A stretch of DNA of 64,000 nucleotides from Arsenophonus sp046530765. GTDB taxonomy: Bacteria; Pseudomonadota; Gammaproteobacteria; Enterobacterales; Enterobacteriaceae. The notes beneath the pieces were generated by a model that did no database searches, had not been told where the DNA came from, and saw only the letters and a list, made by a program, of their open reading frames with translations. The stretch lies in contig JBHEQS010000001.1 in NCBI GenBank assembly GCA_046530765.1, forward strand, positions 248,001 to 312,000, written 5' to 3'. Made by a program: the position numbers and the translations under genes. Below, one piece after another: positions 46,159 through 56,287 of this stretch (the first letter of the stretch is position 1; every line of letters begins with the position of its first letter).

Positions 46159-47228
46159 TATGCATAAAATAGTTCATTATATCATCTAATGATATAATAT
46201 GATCTAATCAGAGATCCTGACTATATATTACATTCTAATACAATATTTGTATGTTACGTAATCTAATATCTTTATTTTTATTATAGTTATAAATTTATTT
46301 AAGTATTTATTTTTGCTATAAAAAATTTTTCAAGAATTATACAAGTATCTCCTCTGTTTAACTAATTTTAGATAAAATAAATAAATTAATAAGAATTTAT
46401 TTACGCATTTAATAAAATTACAAATACTAATTTTTATAAAAAATTATTATCAACTTTAATAAATAATTATTTATTAAAGTTATTAGCTTGAATTTAGATA
46501 ATGTAAAACAAAAATAGTATAAAGTTGATAACTAAATAAAATTTGGTATTAAAAATAAATTAAATTTTAATTTAATAAACTTATTGTAGTTTATTTTCTA
46601 AGTATTTATTATATATATAATACAATAACTATTGCACCATTTATATTTCAATCAGAAATCAAAAATTGCAAATATTTCGTTATATAAGTTTTATATACTT
46701 AATAGGAATATATTCACATATACTAATATTGTAAACATTTATAATTTTAATACTATAACTATATTAAATATCTTATAAATCTTTAAAAATTATTTAGAAT
46801 TTTTTTGTAGAGATACATAAATATAATTGATATATATAGATATTATCTATTTTGGCTATGAATTACAAAATTAATAATATTCGCACAATGCATATTGTGT
46901 GCAATAAAATATATATAATTAATAAATCAAAAATTATCATTATTGATAGTTTACTTAATTGGAAATGTAGATATTTTCTTAAATAACAACAATAATTATA
47001 TTATTAATAATATTGTTATAAAATACAAGTGTTTATTTAATATATTCTATTTTACATTCAATAATATATTGATATTATCTATTATCAAACAATCATAAAT
47101 AAAAATAATAATATTAATTTTTATAAAAGTTGATAGACATTTTAATTTAATTGTTTTGTCCTAACTCTAGCCATAATTTTGATAGTCTGATGAAATAATC
47201 AATATTAAATTATGAATAAGTTAATTTG

Positions 47229-47825
47229 CACATTAAGTACATAAAATGTTAGTTAGTAATTTTATATATATTATATCAATGATATACTATATAAGCTAAA
47301 ATAAATTTTTACAACGAAATTAAGCAATTTTATATTTTTAATATTTATCTAAATAAAAGATATATGTAAATAACTTTTTTATTTTAAATATAAAATACTA
47401 TAAATAAATAATATATACATTTTTTTATTTATTTAATGTATTAACACAAAAAAAATACTATGATAGTGTAAATAAAAGTAAATTGTATTATTCTTGCAGT
47501 AAGGAATAATATTTAATTGATATAATTACAATAATATTATAAACTTATTAAGTATAAGATAACAATGCATCCTTTATTATATTCATTTATCTATTTATTA
47601 AATATTTATAAATTCTATGTTTGAAATGTCGTGTTGTATTAAATCTTAATATTAGAGTAGTATATTATTAGTATTTTATTTTAATATTTTAAATATATAA
47701 TAATGTTTAACTAATTTTAATCTAAAATACATAATGCTATTTCTTCTGATGCAATTAAAAAGTACTTGTATAATCTATACAATAATTGTAACTAAATTAT
47801 TGTTAATATAATATAATATAATTAT
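47229..47825 (-). pseudogene. rnhB: decayed ribonuclease HII gene
   Basis: RNase HII removes ribonucleotides from DNA. In E. coli its ATG overlaps the lpxB stop as ATGA. Here the overlap reads ATAA (47825-47822): the start has become ATA and the lpxB stop TAA. In that exact register the ghost reads IILYYINNNLVT against IEFVYPHTQLVA, with no indel. One codon out of register later it reads FKILK, a stop, then N, against SKKLSEK. Stops are frequent. The 3' limit is projected from the family length (597 bp), and the dnaE fossil begins right there. Confidence 0.85.
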
Positions 47826-48997
47826 TTATTTTTGCTTAGTTCTAAAACAGATTCTGCCGCTTGTTGATCTGCATTACAACGAATACTTTCATGTAATTTT
47901 AAAAAAGCTTGTTTTATCTGCTCAGATTTTTTTTCGTTAATCAATAGAGATTTAAGTGAACTATATAATTGTTTAGGATGACAATCTTTCTGAATAAATT
48001 CTTCAACTAGTTCTTTACCTATTAATAAATTAGGTAATGAAATAAAAGGGATTTTAACTAATCGTTTAGCTAACCAATAAGTTATTGGGTTCATTCTATA
48101 TCCTACTACCATCGGACATTTTGCTAACATGCATTCTAATGAAGCTGTTCCTGAAGCCAATAAAGTTACATCTGCTGTAATCATAGCTATTTTCGATTGA
48201 CCATCTAAAATTTTTACTGGTAGTGTAGGGGAAACTTTTTTGTAAATCGATTCAAATTCTAGTCGTATTCGTTTATTAACAATAGGAATTAAAATTTGTA
48301 AATAAGGAAAGTCTTTTATTAAAATTTGTGCTGCTCGTAGAAAATCAGCACTCAATCTTTCAACTTCAGTTAGACGACTACCAGGTAAAATAGCTAAACA
48401 TTTAGCACCACAAGTTATATTTAATTGCGCTCTGGCAGCTTGTTTATCTGGTTGTAGTGGTATTATATCAGCTATTGTATGGCCGATAAAACGACAAGGA
48501 ATATTATAGCTGTCATAAATTTTTTTTTCAAATGGCAATATTGCAAGAACCAAGTCTGTAGATCTACCTATTTTAAAGATGCGGTTATGTCTCCACGCCC
48601 AAATAGAAGGACTGACGTAGTGAATAGTTTTTATTCCTTTTTTTTGTAATTTTCTTTCAAGAGAAATATTAAAATCAGGTGCATCTATGCCAATAAATAC
48701 ATCGATCTGTAATTTAATAAAATATTTAATTAGATTAATTCTAATTTGTAATAATCTAGGTAATCGACACAAAACTTCAACAATCCCCATAACAGCAAAT
48801 TCTTCCATTTCATATAAAGTCTCACATCCTTCTGCTTGCATTAATGGGCCAGCGACTCCGATAAAACGAGTAGAAGGCACCTGTTTTTTTATCTCACGAA
48901 TAAGACCTGCACCAAGTATGTCTCCCGATGCTTCTCCAGCAACAAGAGCAATAATTAAAGATCGTTGTTGAGTTTTGAATTGATAATTATTAGACAA
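47822..48997 (-). CDS. lpxB: lipid-A-disaccharide synthase
   Basis: LpxB is a peripheral inner-membrane glycosyltransferase (GT19) that joins 2,3-diacylglucosamine-1-phosphate to its UDP form. The protein is 391 residues from the TTG at 48997 (E. coli 382). Segments include IALVAGEASGDILGAGLIRE, DVFIGIDAPDFN, KTIHYVSPSIWAWRHNR, PCRFIGHTIAD, LAILPGSRLTEVE, LLASGTASLECMLAKCPMVV and a C-terminal IRCNADQQAAESVLEL. No ATG precedes the first conserved block. GGAG lies 6 bases before the TTG at 48997, while the TTG at 49009 overlaps that GGAG. It is intact although lpxA, the first gene of the pathway and its upstream neighbour, is dead. Confidence 0.95.
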   Translation of the reverse strand: MSNNYQFKTQQRSLIIALVAGEASGDILGAGLIREIKKQVPSTRFIGVAGPLMQAEGCETLYEMEEFAVMGIVEVLCRLPRLLQIRINLIKYFIKLQIDVFIGIDAPDFNISLERKLQKKGIKTIHYVSPSIWAWRHNRIFKIGRSTDLVLAILPFEKKIYDSYNIPCRFIGHTIADIIPLQPDKQAARAQLNITCGAKCLAILPGSRLTEVERLSADFLRAAQILIKDFPYLQILIPIVNKRIRLEFESIYKKVSPTLPVKILDGQSKIAMITADVTLLASGTASLECMLAKCPMVVGYRMNPITYWLAKRLVKIPFISLPNLLIGKELVEEFIQKDCHPKQLYSSLKSLLINEKKSEQIKQAFLKLHESIRCNADQQAAESVLELSKNK

Positions 48998-49009
48998 CGA
49001 TTTCTCCAA

Positions 49010-49803
49010 TTATGATTTCTTGTTAATACATAATATTACAAGCATATTCAACTAAATTATTTAAAATATCTATTCACTTTTATCGATGATTATATTTTCT
49101 AATACTAGCAATTTTTTTCTATGTCCTTTATTGTCTCTTGCAATAACAACAAATAATCTTTATATGCTCTTACTCATATTTAGTGATTTTTATAAATGAC
49201 ACAACATTTTAAATATTCAATATTTACTTAATAAGAAATTGCAAGGTTACATTATAAAATTAGATAATATTGTAAAAAATATCTTATAACAGTAGCAACT
49301 ATAATATGAATAACAATTTAATAAAAATAATGCATGATAGTTGTATCGTAAATTATCTCATAATTATCAAATTTTATATATTAATCAATAACGATATTAT
49401 TGATTAATATATAATAATTGCATAACAAAAATAATAATTAATATTGTATTTTACAGTTAGTATACTACTGTAAGATTTTAAGTACCACGTAAATCATGAT
49501 GATATAATGAAAGACAAAATTATCTCTAATAGAATTTTTGATACTGATTTCAATTTAAAATAGTTTTTTTATATTTTAGATGCAAATTACTGTTACATAT
49601 AGTAACAAACTAAATATAATATAATATATTCAGTTTAAAAAAAATATATTACCATAGAATATCATATAACATTTATAATGTTAAATCCATATCAATTTAA
49701 ATCTAAAAACTAATATAGAAACAATAGTATATGTATATTTACATCAATAATCTTTCTCTTTTAGTAATGAAAGAAAAATAAATATAACTATTTTATTAAT
49801 CAT
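49010..49803 (-). pseudogene. lpxA: decayed UDP-N-acetylglucosamine acyltransferase gene
   Basis: LpxA performs the first step of lipid A synthesis. The 809-base gap between fabZ and lpxB equals the size of lpxA (789 bp). The ghost starts ATG ATT AAT AAA (MINK against MIDK) at 49803. Its codon 92 falls exactly at nucleotide 274, as in E. coli: IRDNFVFH stands against IRESVTIH, so there is no net indel in 273 bases. Four codons short of register it reads CNLAISY, a stop, then VNIEYLKCC, against GNHATPFGVNIEGLKRR. VRAYK and TIKDIEK follow. At least a dozen in-frame stops exclude translation. Identification is by eye but unambiguous. Confidence 0.93.
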
Positions 49804-49818
49804 ATAAATTATAGTTTT

Positions 49819-50271
49819 TTATGATTCATTGCTGCGAGCACACATCATTATCGCGTCACAAACAATTTTTTCATCAACTTTTGCAACACCTTTAAAACGC
49901 GTCAATCCACGCTTAGTTTTTACAAATGTTACTTCAAAAATTATTTGGTCACCAGGTTCTACAGGATGTTTAAATCTTGCTTTGTCAATACCAGCAAAAT
50001 AATAAAGTTCTCCAAGCTCTAATTTTCCAATACTCTTAAAAGCTAAAATCCCGGCAGCCTGTGCCATGGCTTCAAGAATTAATACTCCTGGAAATATTGC
50101 CTTGCCTGGAAAATGACCCTGAAAAAAAGGTTCATTGAAAGATACATTTTTTAATGCATATAAAAATTTATCCTTTTCAAAATCCAATACACGATCAACT
50201 AACAAAAAAGGATAGCGATGTGGTAACAAACCTAAAATTTCTTCTATATCCAGAGTACGTTTATCACTCAT
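49819..50271 (-). CDS. fabZ: 3-hydroxyacyl-[acyl-carrier-protein] dehydratase
   Basis: FabZ removes water from 3-hydroxyacyl-ACP in fatty acid elongation and competes with LpxA/LpxD for hydroxymyristoyl-ACP. It is 150 residues (E. coli 151). IEEILGLLPHRYPFLLVDRV, the catalytic His in FFQGHFPGKAIFPG and the catalytic Glu in LILEAMAQAAG are present, with ELYYFAGIDKARFK and TRFKGVAKV. The ATG at 50271 has a weak upstream purine stretch (GAAAAGA). It is 113 bases downstream of lpxD, as in E. coli. Confidence 0.98.
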   Translation of the reverse strand: MSDKRTLDIEEILGLLPHRYPFLLVDRVLDFEKDKFLYALKNVSFNEPFFQGHFPGKAIFPGVLILEAMAQAAGILAFKSIGKLELGELYYFAGIDKARFKHPVEPGDQIIFEVTFVKTKRGLTRFKGVAKVDEKIVCDAIMMCARSNES

Positions 50272-50384
50272 CGAAAAGACTCTTCTTGTCTAAATTTAAA
50301 AATTATATATAAATAATGCGTCCTGCATTAAGTATAAATAAGGTTATTTTGCATTTCCTAATTAATAAATCTACATAGTTGTAT

Positions 50385-51416
50385 TTAGTTATTTTTACTA
50401 AATACCTTGCGTTCTAATGCCATCAGGCGATTAGCTATTTTATTAATATGCATAACTAAAGCTGCTGTTTTTCGCCAAACCTTATTAGGCTGCAACGGAA
50501 TGCCAGAAGAGTATATTCCCGGCTCACTAATTTTACGCATTACCATACCCATTCCTGTTATAGTAACTTTATCGCAAATTTCCATATGTCCATTAATCGC
50601 ACTTGCACCGCCAATCATGCAATATTGACCTATTTTTAGGCTTCCGGCCATAACAACACCAGCAGCAATGGCAGTATGATCACCAATAATAACATTATGA
50701 GCAATCTGACACAGGTTATCAATTATAACCCCATTACCAATGATTGTATTATCCAGTGCACCGCGATCAATTGTAGTGCAAGAACCAATTTCTACATTAT
50801 TACCGATAATAACTGTACCTAATTGAGGTATTTTTATCCATTTGCCTTTTTCATTTGCATACCCAAAACCATCTGAACCAATAACTGTTCCAGATTGTAT
50901 AAGACACTGCTCACCTATCTTGACATTATGATAAATAGAAACATTTGCCCATATTCGTGTAAACTTACCAATTTTTACATTTTTACCAATAAAACAACCA
51001 GCACCTATAATAACCTGATTACTTAACTTTACTCCTGACTCGATAACTGAATTAGCACCAATAGCAACTTTTTCTCCGATTTGAGCATCTTCTGCAATAA
51101 CAGCAGAAGGATGGATATTTTGCGCAGGTTTTGGTGTTGTATCTAAAATTTGAGCTAATTTAGCATAAGCAAGATAAGGATCTTTAACTACCAATGCTGC
51201 TATTTTACTATCAGGTAGATCTTTCTGTTTTAATACTACAGCTGCAGCTTTGCATTTTGCTAATTGCGCAAGATAACGTCTGCTATCATATAAAAAAATA
51301 ATTTGTTCTTCATTAGCTAAATGCATTGGAGCAATGCTGGTGATGATAATATCACCATCACCATGTAACTGCGCGTCTAATTTCTCCGCTAAATCAGACA
51401 ATCTAATAGAAGCCAT
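50385..51416 (-). CDS. lpxD: UDP-3-O-acylglucosamine N-acyltransferase
   Basis: LpxD adds the N-linked 3-hydroxyacyl chain in the third step of lipid A synthesis. It is 343 residues (E. coli 341). The N-terminal uridine-binding domain contains FLYDSRRYLAQL. Then come left-handed beta-helix hexapeptide repeats from about residue 100 (IGEKVAIGANSVIESGVKLS and on), GSDGFGYANEKGKWIKIPQ, and the catalytic His in LCQIAHNVIIGDHTA. A C-terminal helix closes the protein. The ATG directly follows the skp stop. It is intact, though its substrate requires LpxA and LpxC. Confidence 0.98.
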   Translation of the reverse strand: MASIRLSDLAEKLDAQLHGDGDIIITSIAPMHLANEEQIIFLYDSRRYLAQLAKCKAAAVVLKQKDLPDSKIAALVVKDPYLAYAKLAQILDTTPKPAQNIHPSAVIAEDAQIGEKVAIGANSVIESGVKLSNQVIIGAGCFIGKNVKIGKFTRIWANVSIYHNVKIGEQCLIQSGTVIGSDGFGYANEKGKWIKIPQLGTVIIGNNVEIGSCTTIDRGALDNTIIGNGVIIDNLCQIAHNVIIGDHTAIAAGVVMAGSLKIGQYCMIGGASAINGHMEICDKVTITGMGMVMRKISEPGIYSSGIPLQPNKVWRKTAALVMHINKIANRLMALERKVFSKNN

Positions 51417-51911
51417 TTATTGCTTAACCTTCTTTATAACTAGATCAGTAATATTTTTTAATTTAGCATTTGATTTTGCATATAAAACTGCATTTACGTC
51501 GACAACAACGTCTGATCGTTCTTTTTCTGCAACAGTTTTTGTGGCTATTTTTATAGTTTGTAATATTTTATTGCGTTCTTCTTGCTGGCGACGCTGGTTA
51601 TCTTGTTCAAATTTCTGTGCTTTTTTAAGAAAATCTAATCTTTTATCATCAAATTCTTTAAGATCTTTTTCATTAGGTTTATTACTATTTTTTTGTAATA
51701 TTTCCACTTTAGACTGTAAGTCTTTTTCCATATTTTGCAATTCGTCTGCTCGCCCTTTGAACTCTTTTTCAAGTTCTTTAGATATCTCTGTATTTGTTGC
51801 AATAACATTGAAAACTTCACTAACATTAATAACGGCAATTTTTTCTGCATAAATTTTGATGGATGCAAATAAAATTAAACTTAAAATTGTTCTACATAAC
51901 AATTTTTTCAC
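51417..51911 (-). CDS. skp: periplasmic chaperone Skp (OmpH)
   Basis: Skp is a trimeric periplasmic chaperone that carries unfolded outer-membrane proteins to the BAM complex. It is 164 residues (E. coli 161). The signal peptide is KKLLCRTILSLILFASIKIYA, cleaved before EKIAVINVSEVF. A long Lys/Glu-rich coiled-coil tentacle region follows (about residues 50-120), and the trimer-forming strand is VVVDVNAVLYA. The start is GTG (51909-51911) with AAGGAG about 8 bases upstream; E. coli skp also starts with GTG. It overlaps nothing and abuts lpxD. Upstream, where bamA should be, only a fossil is seen. Confidence 0.97.
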   Translation of the reverse strand: MKKLLCRTILSLILFASIKIYAEKIAVINVSEVFNVIATNTEISKELEKEFKGRADELQNMEKDLQSKVEILQKNSNKPNEKDLKEFDDKRLDFLKKAQKFEQDNQRRQQEERNKILQTIKIATKTVAEKERSDVVVDVNAVLYAKSNAKLKNITDLVIKKVKQ

Positions 51912-52196
51912 ACTAAACTCCTTATCTTTTGCTAATTAAGCAATAAGAGATATGATTAATTAAATTGACGTTTACTGCGTTTTTTCTAATTTAAACCTTG
52001 ATCATAACCAATCATTTTTTTATTCAACTTCAGTAAATTTTACTCTAATTTAAACAAAAATCGCCATAGAATTAATTGAAGAAAGAGGTTATGATAGAAT
52101 CAATATTATTCTCGTCAATGAAATGCATTGTCGAAAATAACTCCAATATTGATGTTACAATTATATAGGTTATAGTACATATATTAGTGGAATTAC

Positions 52197-52249
52197 TAAT
52201 ATTGTATCTATTATATTTATCTTGAATAAATATAATAGATACAATATTA
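52197..52249. repeat. perfect hairpin, 24-bp stem, 5-base loop
   Basis: The arms 52197-52220 and 52226-52249 are exact complements around CTTGA. It lies in the bamA fossil. Confidence 0.92.
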
Positions 52250-53986
52250 TTTAAACTAAAGATATCATAGATATAAATCTTTTTAGAATAAAAGCTTAAT
52301 AAAATAGTAATTCTTTATTTAAAAGACTATTAGTATAACTAAGTTATATATTTGACATAATAATACTCACTAACTATTATAATTAATTGCTTAATATTGC
52401 AATGTATTAAACTGAATTATTAGAAATAGAAATGGTGATTTTACTATTTATTGAAGTTTTATACACCACTGTCATGTATACGCCAGAATTAACTTTATTA
52501 TAAATTTAACATAAATTAATAATAAAGTTATTATAATAATATTTCGCTTAATCATGAAAATTAATATTTTATATATAAAATATTAATATAGTTACATTAT
52601 TACAACTAAAGCTTCAATATTAGAAAAGAAATTATATACAAGATGCGTAGAAATTTGCTGTATATTATTTTTTATAAAAAATAAAAAATTTAATGAACAG
52701 TTAAAAACATAAGTTTTATTATTATAACTAAAAACATTATTATTCCTATTACCAAATCATTATAAAATAATTTTAAGCATTAATTGATATTTTTTAGTTA
52801 TCAAACAAAGATACATTAATTATAAACATGCACAAGTAAATAATCATTATACTAGAACTAATATGAATATATTAGATGTATCAGCAGATTATTTATTAAA
52901 CATATAGTTAAAAACTAATTCACTTTCAGTTAAAAAATACAGTATCAACTTGATTTTGCTTTCTGTATACTTATTTTGTTTCAATATTTATTTTTATTTT
53001 TAAAAATTATCATGATTTAATTGTGATTTATGATAAGTTAACTAAATACTTTGTATATGACAAATTTAATAAAATAAAAAATTTTTACTAATTTTTATAT
53101 ATAAAACTAATTATGTAAATATAGAAAATCATACCAGTATTAACATTTGTATTTAGTTGAACTATTTTGCATCAAACATTAACTTCAAACTTGGTAATAA
53201 CACCATAATGTTCATAATTATAATTTTTAATTGAAACATAAATTTTATTTTTTTTATGTTATTAATTTTAGTATTAAAATTAATTATAGATAATTTAATA
53301 GTTATTGCCATTAGTAATTTAATCTTAAATACTAATGGATTCATAGATTGATTTGAGTATTAATCTAATATATCTATTGTCTTTAGTTACGTTAATAACA
53401 TAAATATATTATTTATTAAGTTAATATATTTGTGTTGTTTAGTTTATATTTAATTTAGTATAATCAATAATATTGAGATAAAATTACAAATTATTTATAA
53501 ATTGTACGTTATTTTTAATATTTTTAAATTAGTAATAAAATTGTACTAATATATATCATAATATAATTGGAAATAATTTATTAAATTATACGTTATAAAT
53601 ACTTTATTATTAACGATATTAATTTATTAATATTACTTAAAATATTTTAAAAAATTAACTTAGAATCATTACAATTGCATTATAATATCATGAATAAAAC
53701 TTTAATTGTTGCATTATACTTATAAAAATTATAATAAAAATATCAAAACTATTTTGATGCTTTTATCTTTGTGTGTTGATGTTTTCATTAATCTAAATAT
53801 TTTAAGATTAAATATTTTATATTAATTAATAGTTTTTATTTAATTTATTAATAAAATATAATCTATTTAATTTAATAGCTACACAATTTTATATAAATTA
53901 TCAACGTGTTTATCAAGTAAAATTCTAGAATTTTTAAATTTTAGTTAAATATAGTTTAAATTGTGAGACATATATATTTATTATCA

Positions 53987-54019
53987 ACTGTACATTATAT
54001 CATAACTATAATGTACAGT
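53987..54019. repeat. perfect hairpin, 13-bp stem, 7-base loop
   Basis: ACTGTACATTATA and its complement flank TCATAAC. Confidence 0.88.
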
Positions 54020-54400
54020 AACGTTTATACTGTCAGAGATAAAATTTTATATTAAAATTTTGTATTATAAACTAATTTAAATAATATAATTGTATCAATA
54101 CAATATAGAATTACTAATATAAAACTTTTATATTACTATTGTTGTCATAGTATTTTAATTTATATCTATTTAAAAAATCTTGAAAAATTCAAATAAATTA
54201 ATAACATTAGTTCAAAAACGAAAATGCAATATATAAAGCATTGTTTATGTTTAAATATTATCTTTTAATATTTTAATTAAAAGCAACAAATTTCTATTCT
54301 ATAATAAAACAAAGTAAATATGTTACTTACTAATATTTAAATTAAAAGTAATTTGTGACATAAAATTAGTTAATACACTAGATAAGACTCAGCAAAAAAA

Positions 54401-55386
54401 ATATTTTATATTTTTGCAATAAAATAGATTTATTAATATTGTTTAGTTTAATATAATTACTAATTTATTTATCTACAATGATTATTATTAACTTAATAAA
54501 ATATAAAATTTCATCTATTCAGAAATCTAGTAAATAAAACATATATATTTCCGAGTATTTTCATTTTTTATTTAAAGAGTTCGTTATTAATAATTCAAAT
54601 TCAACAAATTTTATTTATTGTTTTTTAACTATTATTTTACTTTTGTTATTAATATTAATTTCTGATATTTATATTATTTTAAAATTTCAATAACAATAGA
54701 ATATTAAAACTTTATTAAATAAAATATCTCAATAAATATTAAATATCTATCATTTCTTTTTAGCTTTTATTATTCTTTCTTGCTATTTATAAATTTTATA
54801 ATACTATATGTTAATATTTTAAATTATTAGGTATACACTAATATTGTATAAGAGTAGAATAAATAATAGCAAAATATAAAATAGAATATTAGGTTTATGT
54901 ATCAAATTGCTATTTTATTAAATTAATAACTTTTTACATATGTTAAATTTTAATTTATAAAATATTTTAATTTAATTTTTTTGTTATAAAATTTATTATT
55001 TAATATTGTCTGAAAAAAAGTTATAAAAACTTTACAAATTGTTTATTTTAGTTTTATGTATGATTAAATCAAGTATTTAGTTTTAATAGTCAATTTTAAT
55101 TTCATCTATTAATGACAGAATAAATGAAATAAAATATAAAGATGATTAAAATAAAATCAAGTAGATTTTAGAACTAGATTAATTAAATTTTAAATTAATA
55201 TTTTAAATAACAATACGATATAATTGGTATAATAATATGTGTTACACATTATAACAGTTTGATTTACTTTATTACATATGGCTTTAAATAAAAATTATTA
55301 ATATATAAACATGGTGTATAACTTATCAGAAATAGAAACATCTACAAAAATTAATATACTTTATGCAACAACACATATAATTAAGG
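54401..55386. other. 1-kb AT-rich desert at the rseP position
   Basis: rseP follows cdsA in E. coli. The HExxH site region expected just after cdsA was not readable, so I assign nothing. A 60-codon frame at 53162-53344 (-), in the neighbouring fossil, is low-complexity and taken as chance. Confidence 0.6.
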
Positions 55387-55422
55387 TTTAAGATATCTAA
55401 TAATCTTATTGGATATCTTAAA
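55387..55422 (-). terminator. terminator-like hairpin after cdsA
   Basis: TTTAAGATATC pairs with GATATCTTAAA, and the inner bases nearly pair as well (about 17 bp with one G-T pair). It begins one base past the cdsA stop. There is no good T run, so it may be an mRNA-end stabiliser or another spontaneous palindrome. Confidence 0.5.
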
Positions 55423-55423
55423 A

Positions 55424-56278
55424 CTAACAAAACAATAATGTTAATCCTGCAAAAACAGGTATAGCAGATGTTAAACTATCAATTCTATCTAACACTCCAC
55501 CATGCCCAGGAATCAAACGACTGCTATCTTTAATTCCAGATTGACGTTTAAACATGCTTTCTGCCAAATCACCAAAAACAGAAATAATCACAACAACAAC
55601 AGAACAAAATAGTAAATTCTTAGATATAAATAAAACTGGAATAGATAAACTAAATAGCCAGGCAATAATAGATGCTGTAATTAGACCACCTAGCATACCT
55701 TCTAATGTTTTACCAGGTGAAACCTTTGAGGCAAGTTTGTGTTTACCAAATAAGTGACCAAAAAAATAAGCCCCGATATCTGCGCTCCAAACCAACAGAA
55801 TTACATAAAGCACCCACCAAGCACCAATGAAATTGTTAATATTATAATCTACACTTTTTAGTACTAAAATACCACAGTAAAAAGGTAAAATAGTTAAAAT
55901 ACCAAATAATATCTTTAATATTACTGACTTAGACCATAGTCTAGCAGAAGTTGGGAAAGTAACAACTAATATTATTGCAACAAACCACCAAATTAATCCA
56001 GCAGATAAAATATAAACAATCAAAGGCTCCATTATCAATTTACTTAGATCCTGAAATGATAACTGCAACCACAATAAACTAATACCAAATAAAATAGCAC
56101 ATATAATTCGTTTAATTTGCTCTGTCCATCCAATACATTGACTCCATTCCCAAGCAGCCAATGAGCAAATAATAATTATAATATAACCAAACATATTTGG
56201 TGATAAGAAAAAAAGTGCAGCGATAACTAATGGAACAAGTATAATAGATGTAATTATTCGAGAATTTAAGTTTAGCAA
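55424..56278 (-). CDS. cdsA: phosphatidate cytidylyltransferase (CDP-diglyceride synthase)
   Basis: CdsA is an integral membrane enzyme that makes CDP-diacylglycerol, the precursor of all phospholipids. It is 284 residues (E. coli 285) with about eight hydrophobic segments. The family signature lies near the C-terminus: FKRQSGIKDSSRLIPGHGG, then VLDRIDSLTSAIPVFA. FGKHKLASKVSPGKTLEG is also conserved. The start is TTG (56276-56278) with AGGGGA 6 bases upstream. It begins 9 bases after the uppS stop, so the genes are cotranscribed. Confidence 0.98.
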   Translation of the reverse strand: MLNLNSRIITSIILVPLVIAALFFLSPNMFGYIIIIICSLAAWEWSQCIGWTEQIKRIICAILFGISLLWLQLSFQDLSKLIMEPLIVYILSAGLIWWFVAIILVVTFPTSARLWSKSVILKILFGILTILPFYCGILVLKSVDYNINNFIGAWWVLYVILLVWSADIGAYFFGHLFGKHKLASKVSPGKTLEGMLGGLITASIIAWLFSLSIPVLFISKNLLFCSVVVVIISVFGDLAESMFKRQSGIKDSSRLIPGHGGVLDRIDSLTSAIPVFAGLTLLFC

Positions 56279-56287
56279 AAGAGTCCC

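Larger units (their letters stand above)
43743..47225 (-). pseudogene. dnaE: decayed DNA polymerase III alpha subunit gene
   Basis: DnaE is the replicative polymerase. The gap after lpxB-rnhB is where dnaE lies in E. coli. Immediately after the rnhB fossil the minus strand, around 47192-47165, reads CATCAGACTATC, then AAAATTATGGCTAGAG. This is close to the codons of the conserved HSDYSMIDGLAK motif. It is followed by TKQLN*NVYQLL against TAPLVKKAAALG. These matches are about 47165-47195 and the next 60 bases; the rest of the 3.5 kb was not readable and its end is projected from the family length. No open frame exceeds 60 codons in the whole stretch. A functional copy elsewhere cannot be excluded. 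Confidence 0.7.
51972..54400 (-). pseudogene. bamA: probable decayed bamA (outer-membrane assembly barrel)
   Basis: The 3.5 kb between skp and cdsA is where rseP and bamA (together about 3.8 kb) lie in E. coli. Just before skp the minus strand can be read without gaps for about 33 codons against the BamA C-terminus. INSMAIFV stands against MSPLGPLV, with two thirds of the bases matching, and FKLEKTQ followed by a stop (51974-51972) stands against FNIGKTW followed by a stop. Intervening stops are present. The remaining barrel and POTRA region was not readable. The left limit is projected from the E. coli length. Confidence 0.5.

Noticed and set aside
51334..51852. 172-codon frame on the plus strand
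   Set aside because: It is antisense to the skp-lpxD junction; both of those genes are clearly real and this frame has no family resemblance.
53162..53344. 60-codon frame on the minus strand
   Set aside because: Low complexity (mostly I, K, N, L, M) and does not fit bamA or rseP; taken as chance.
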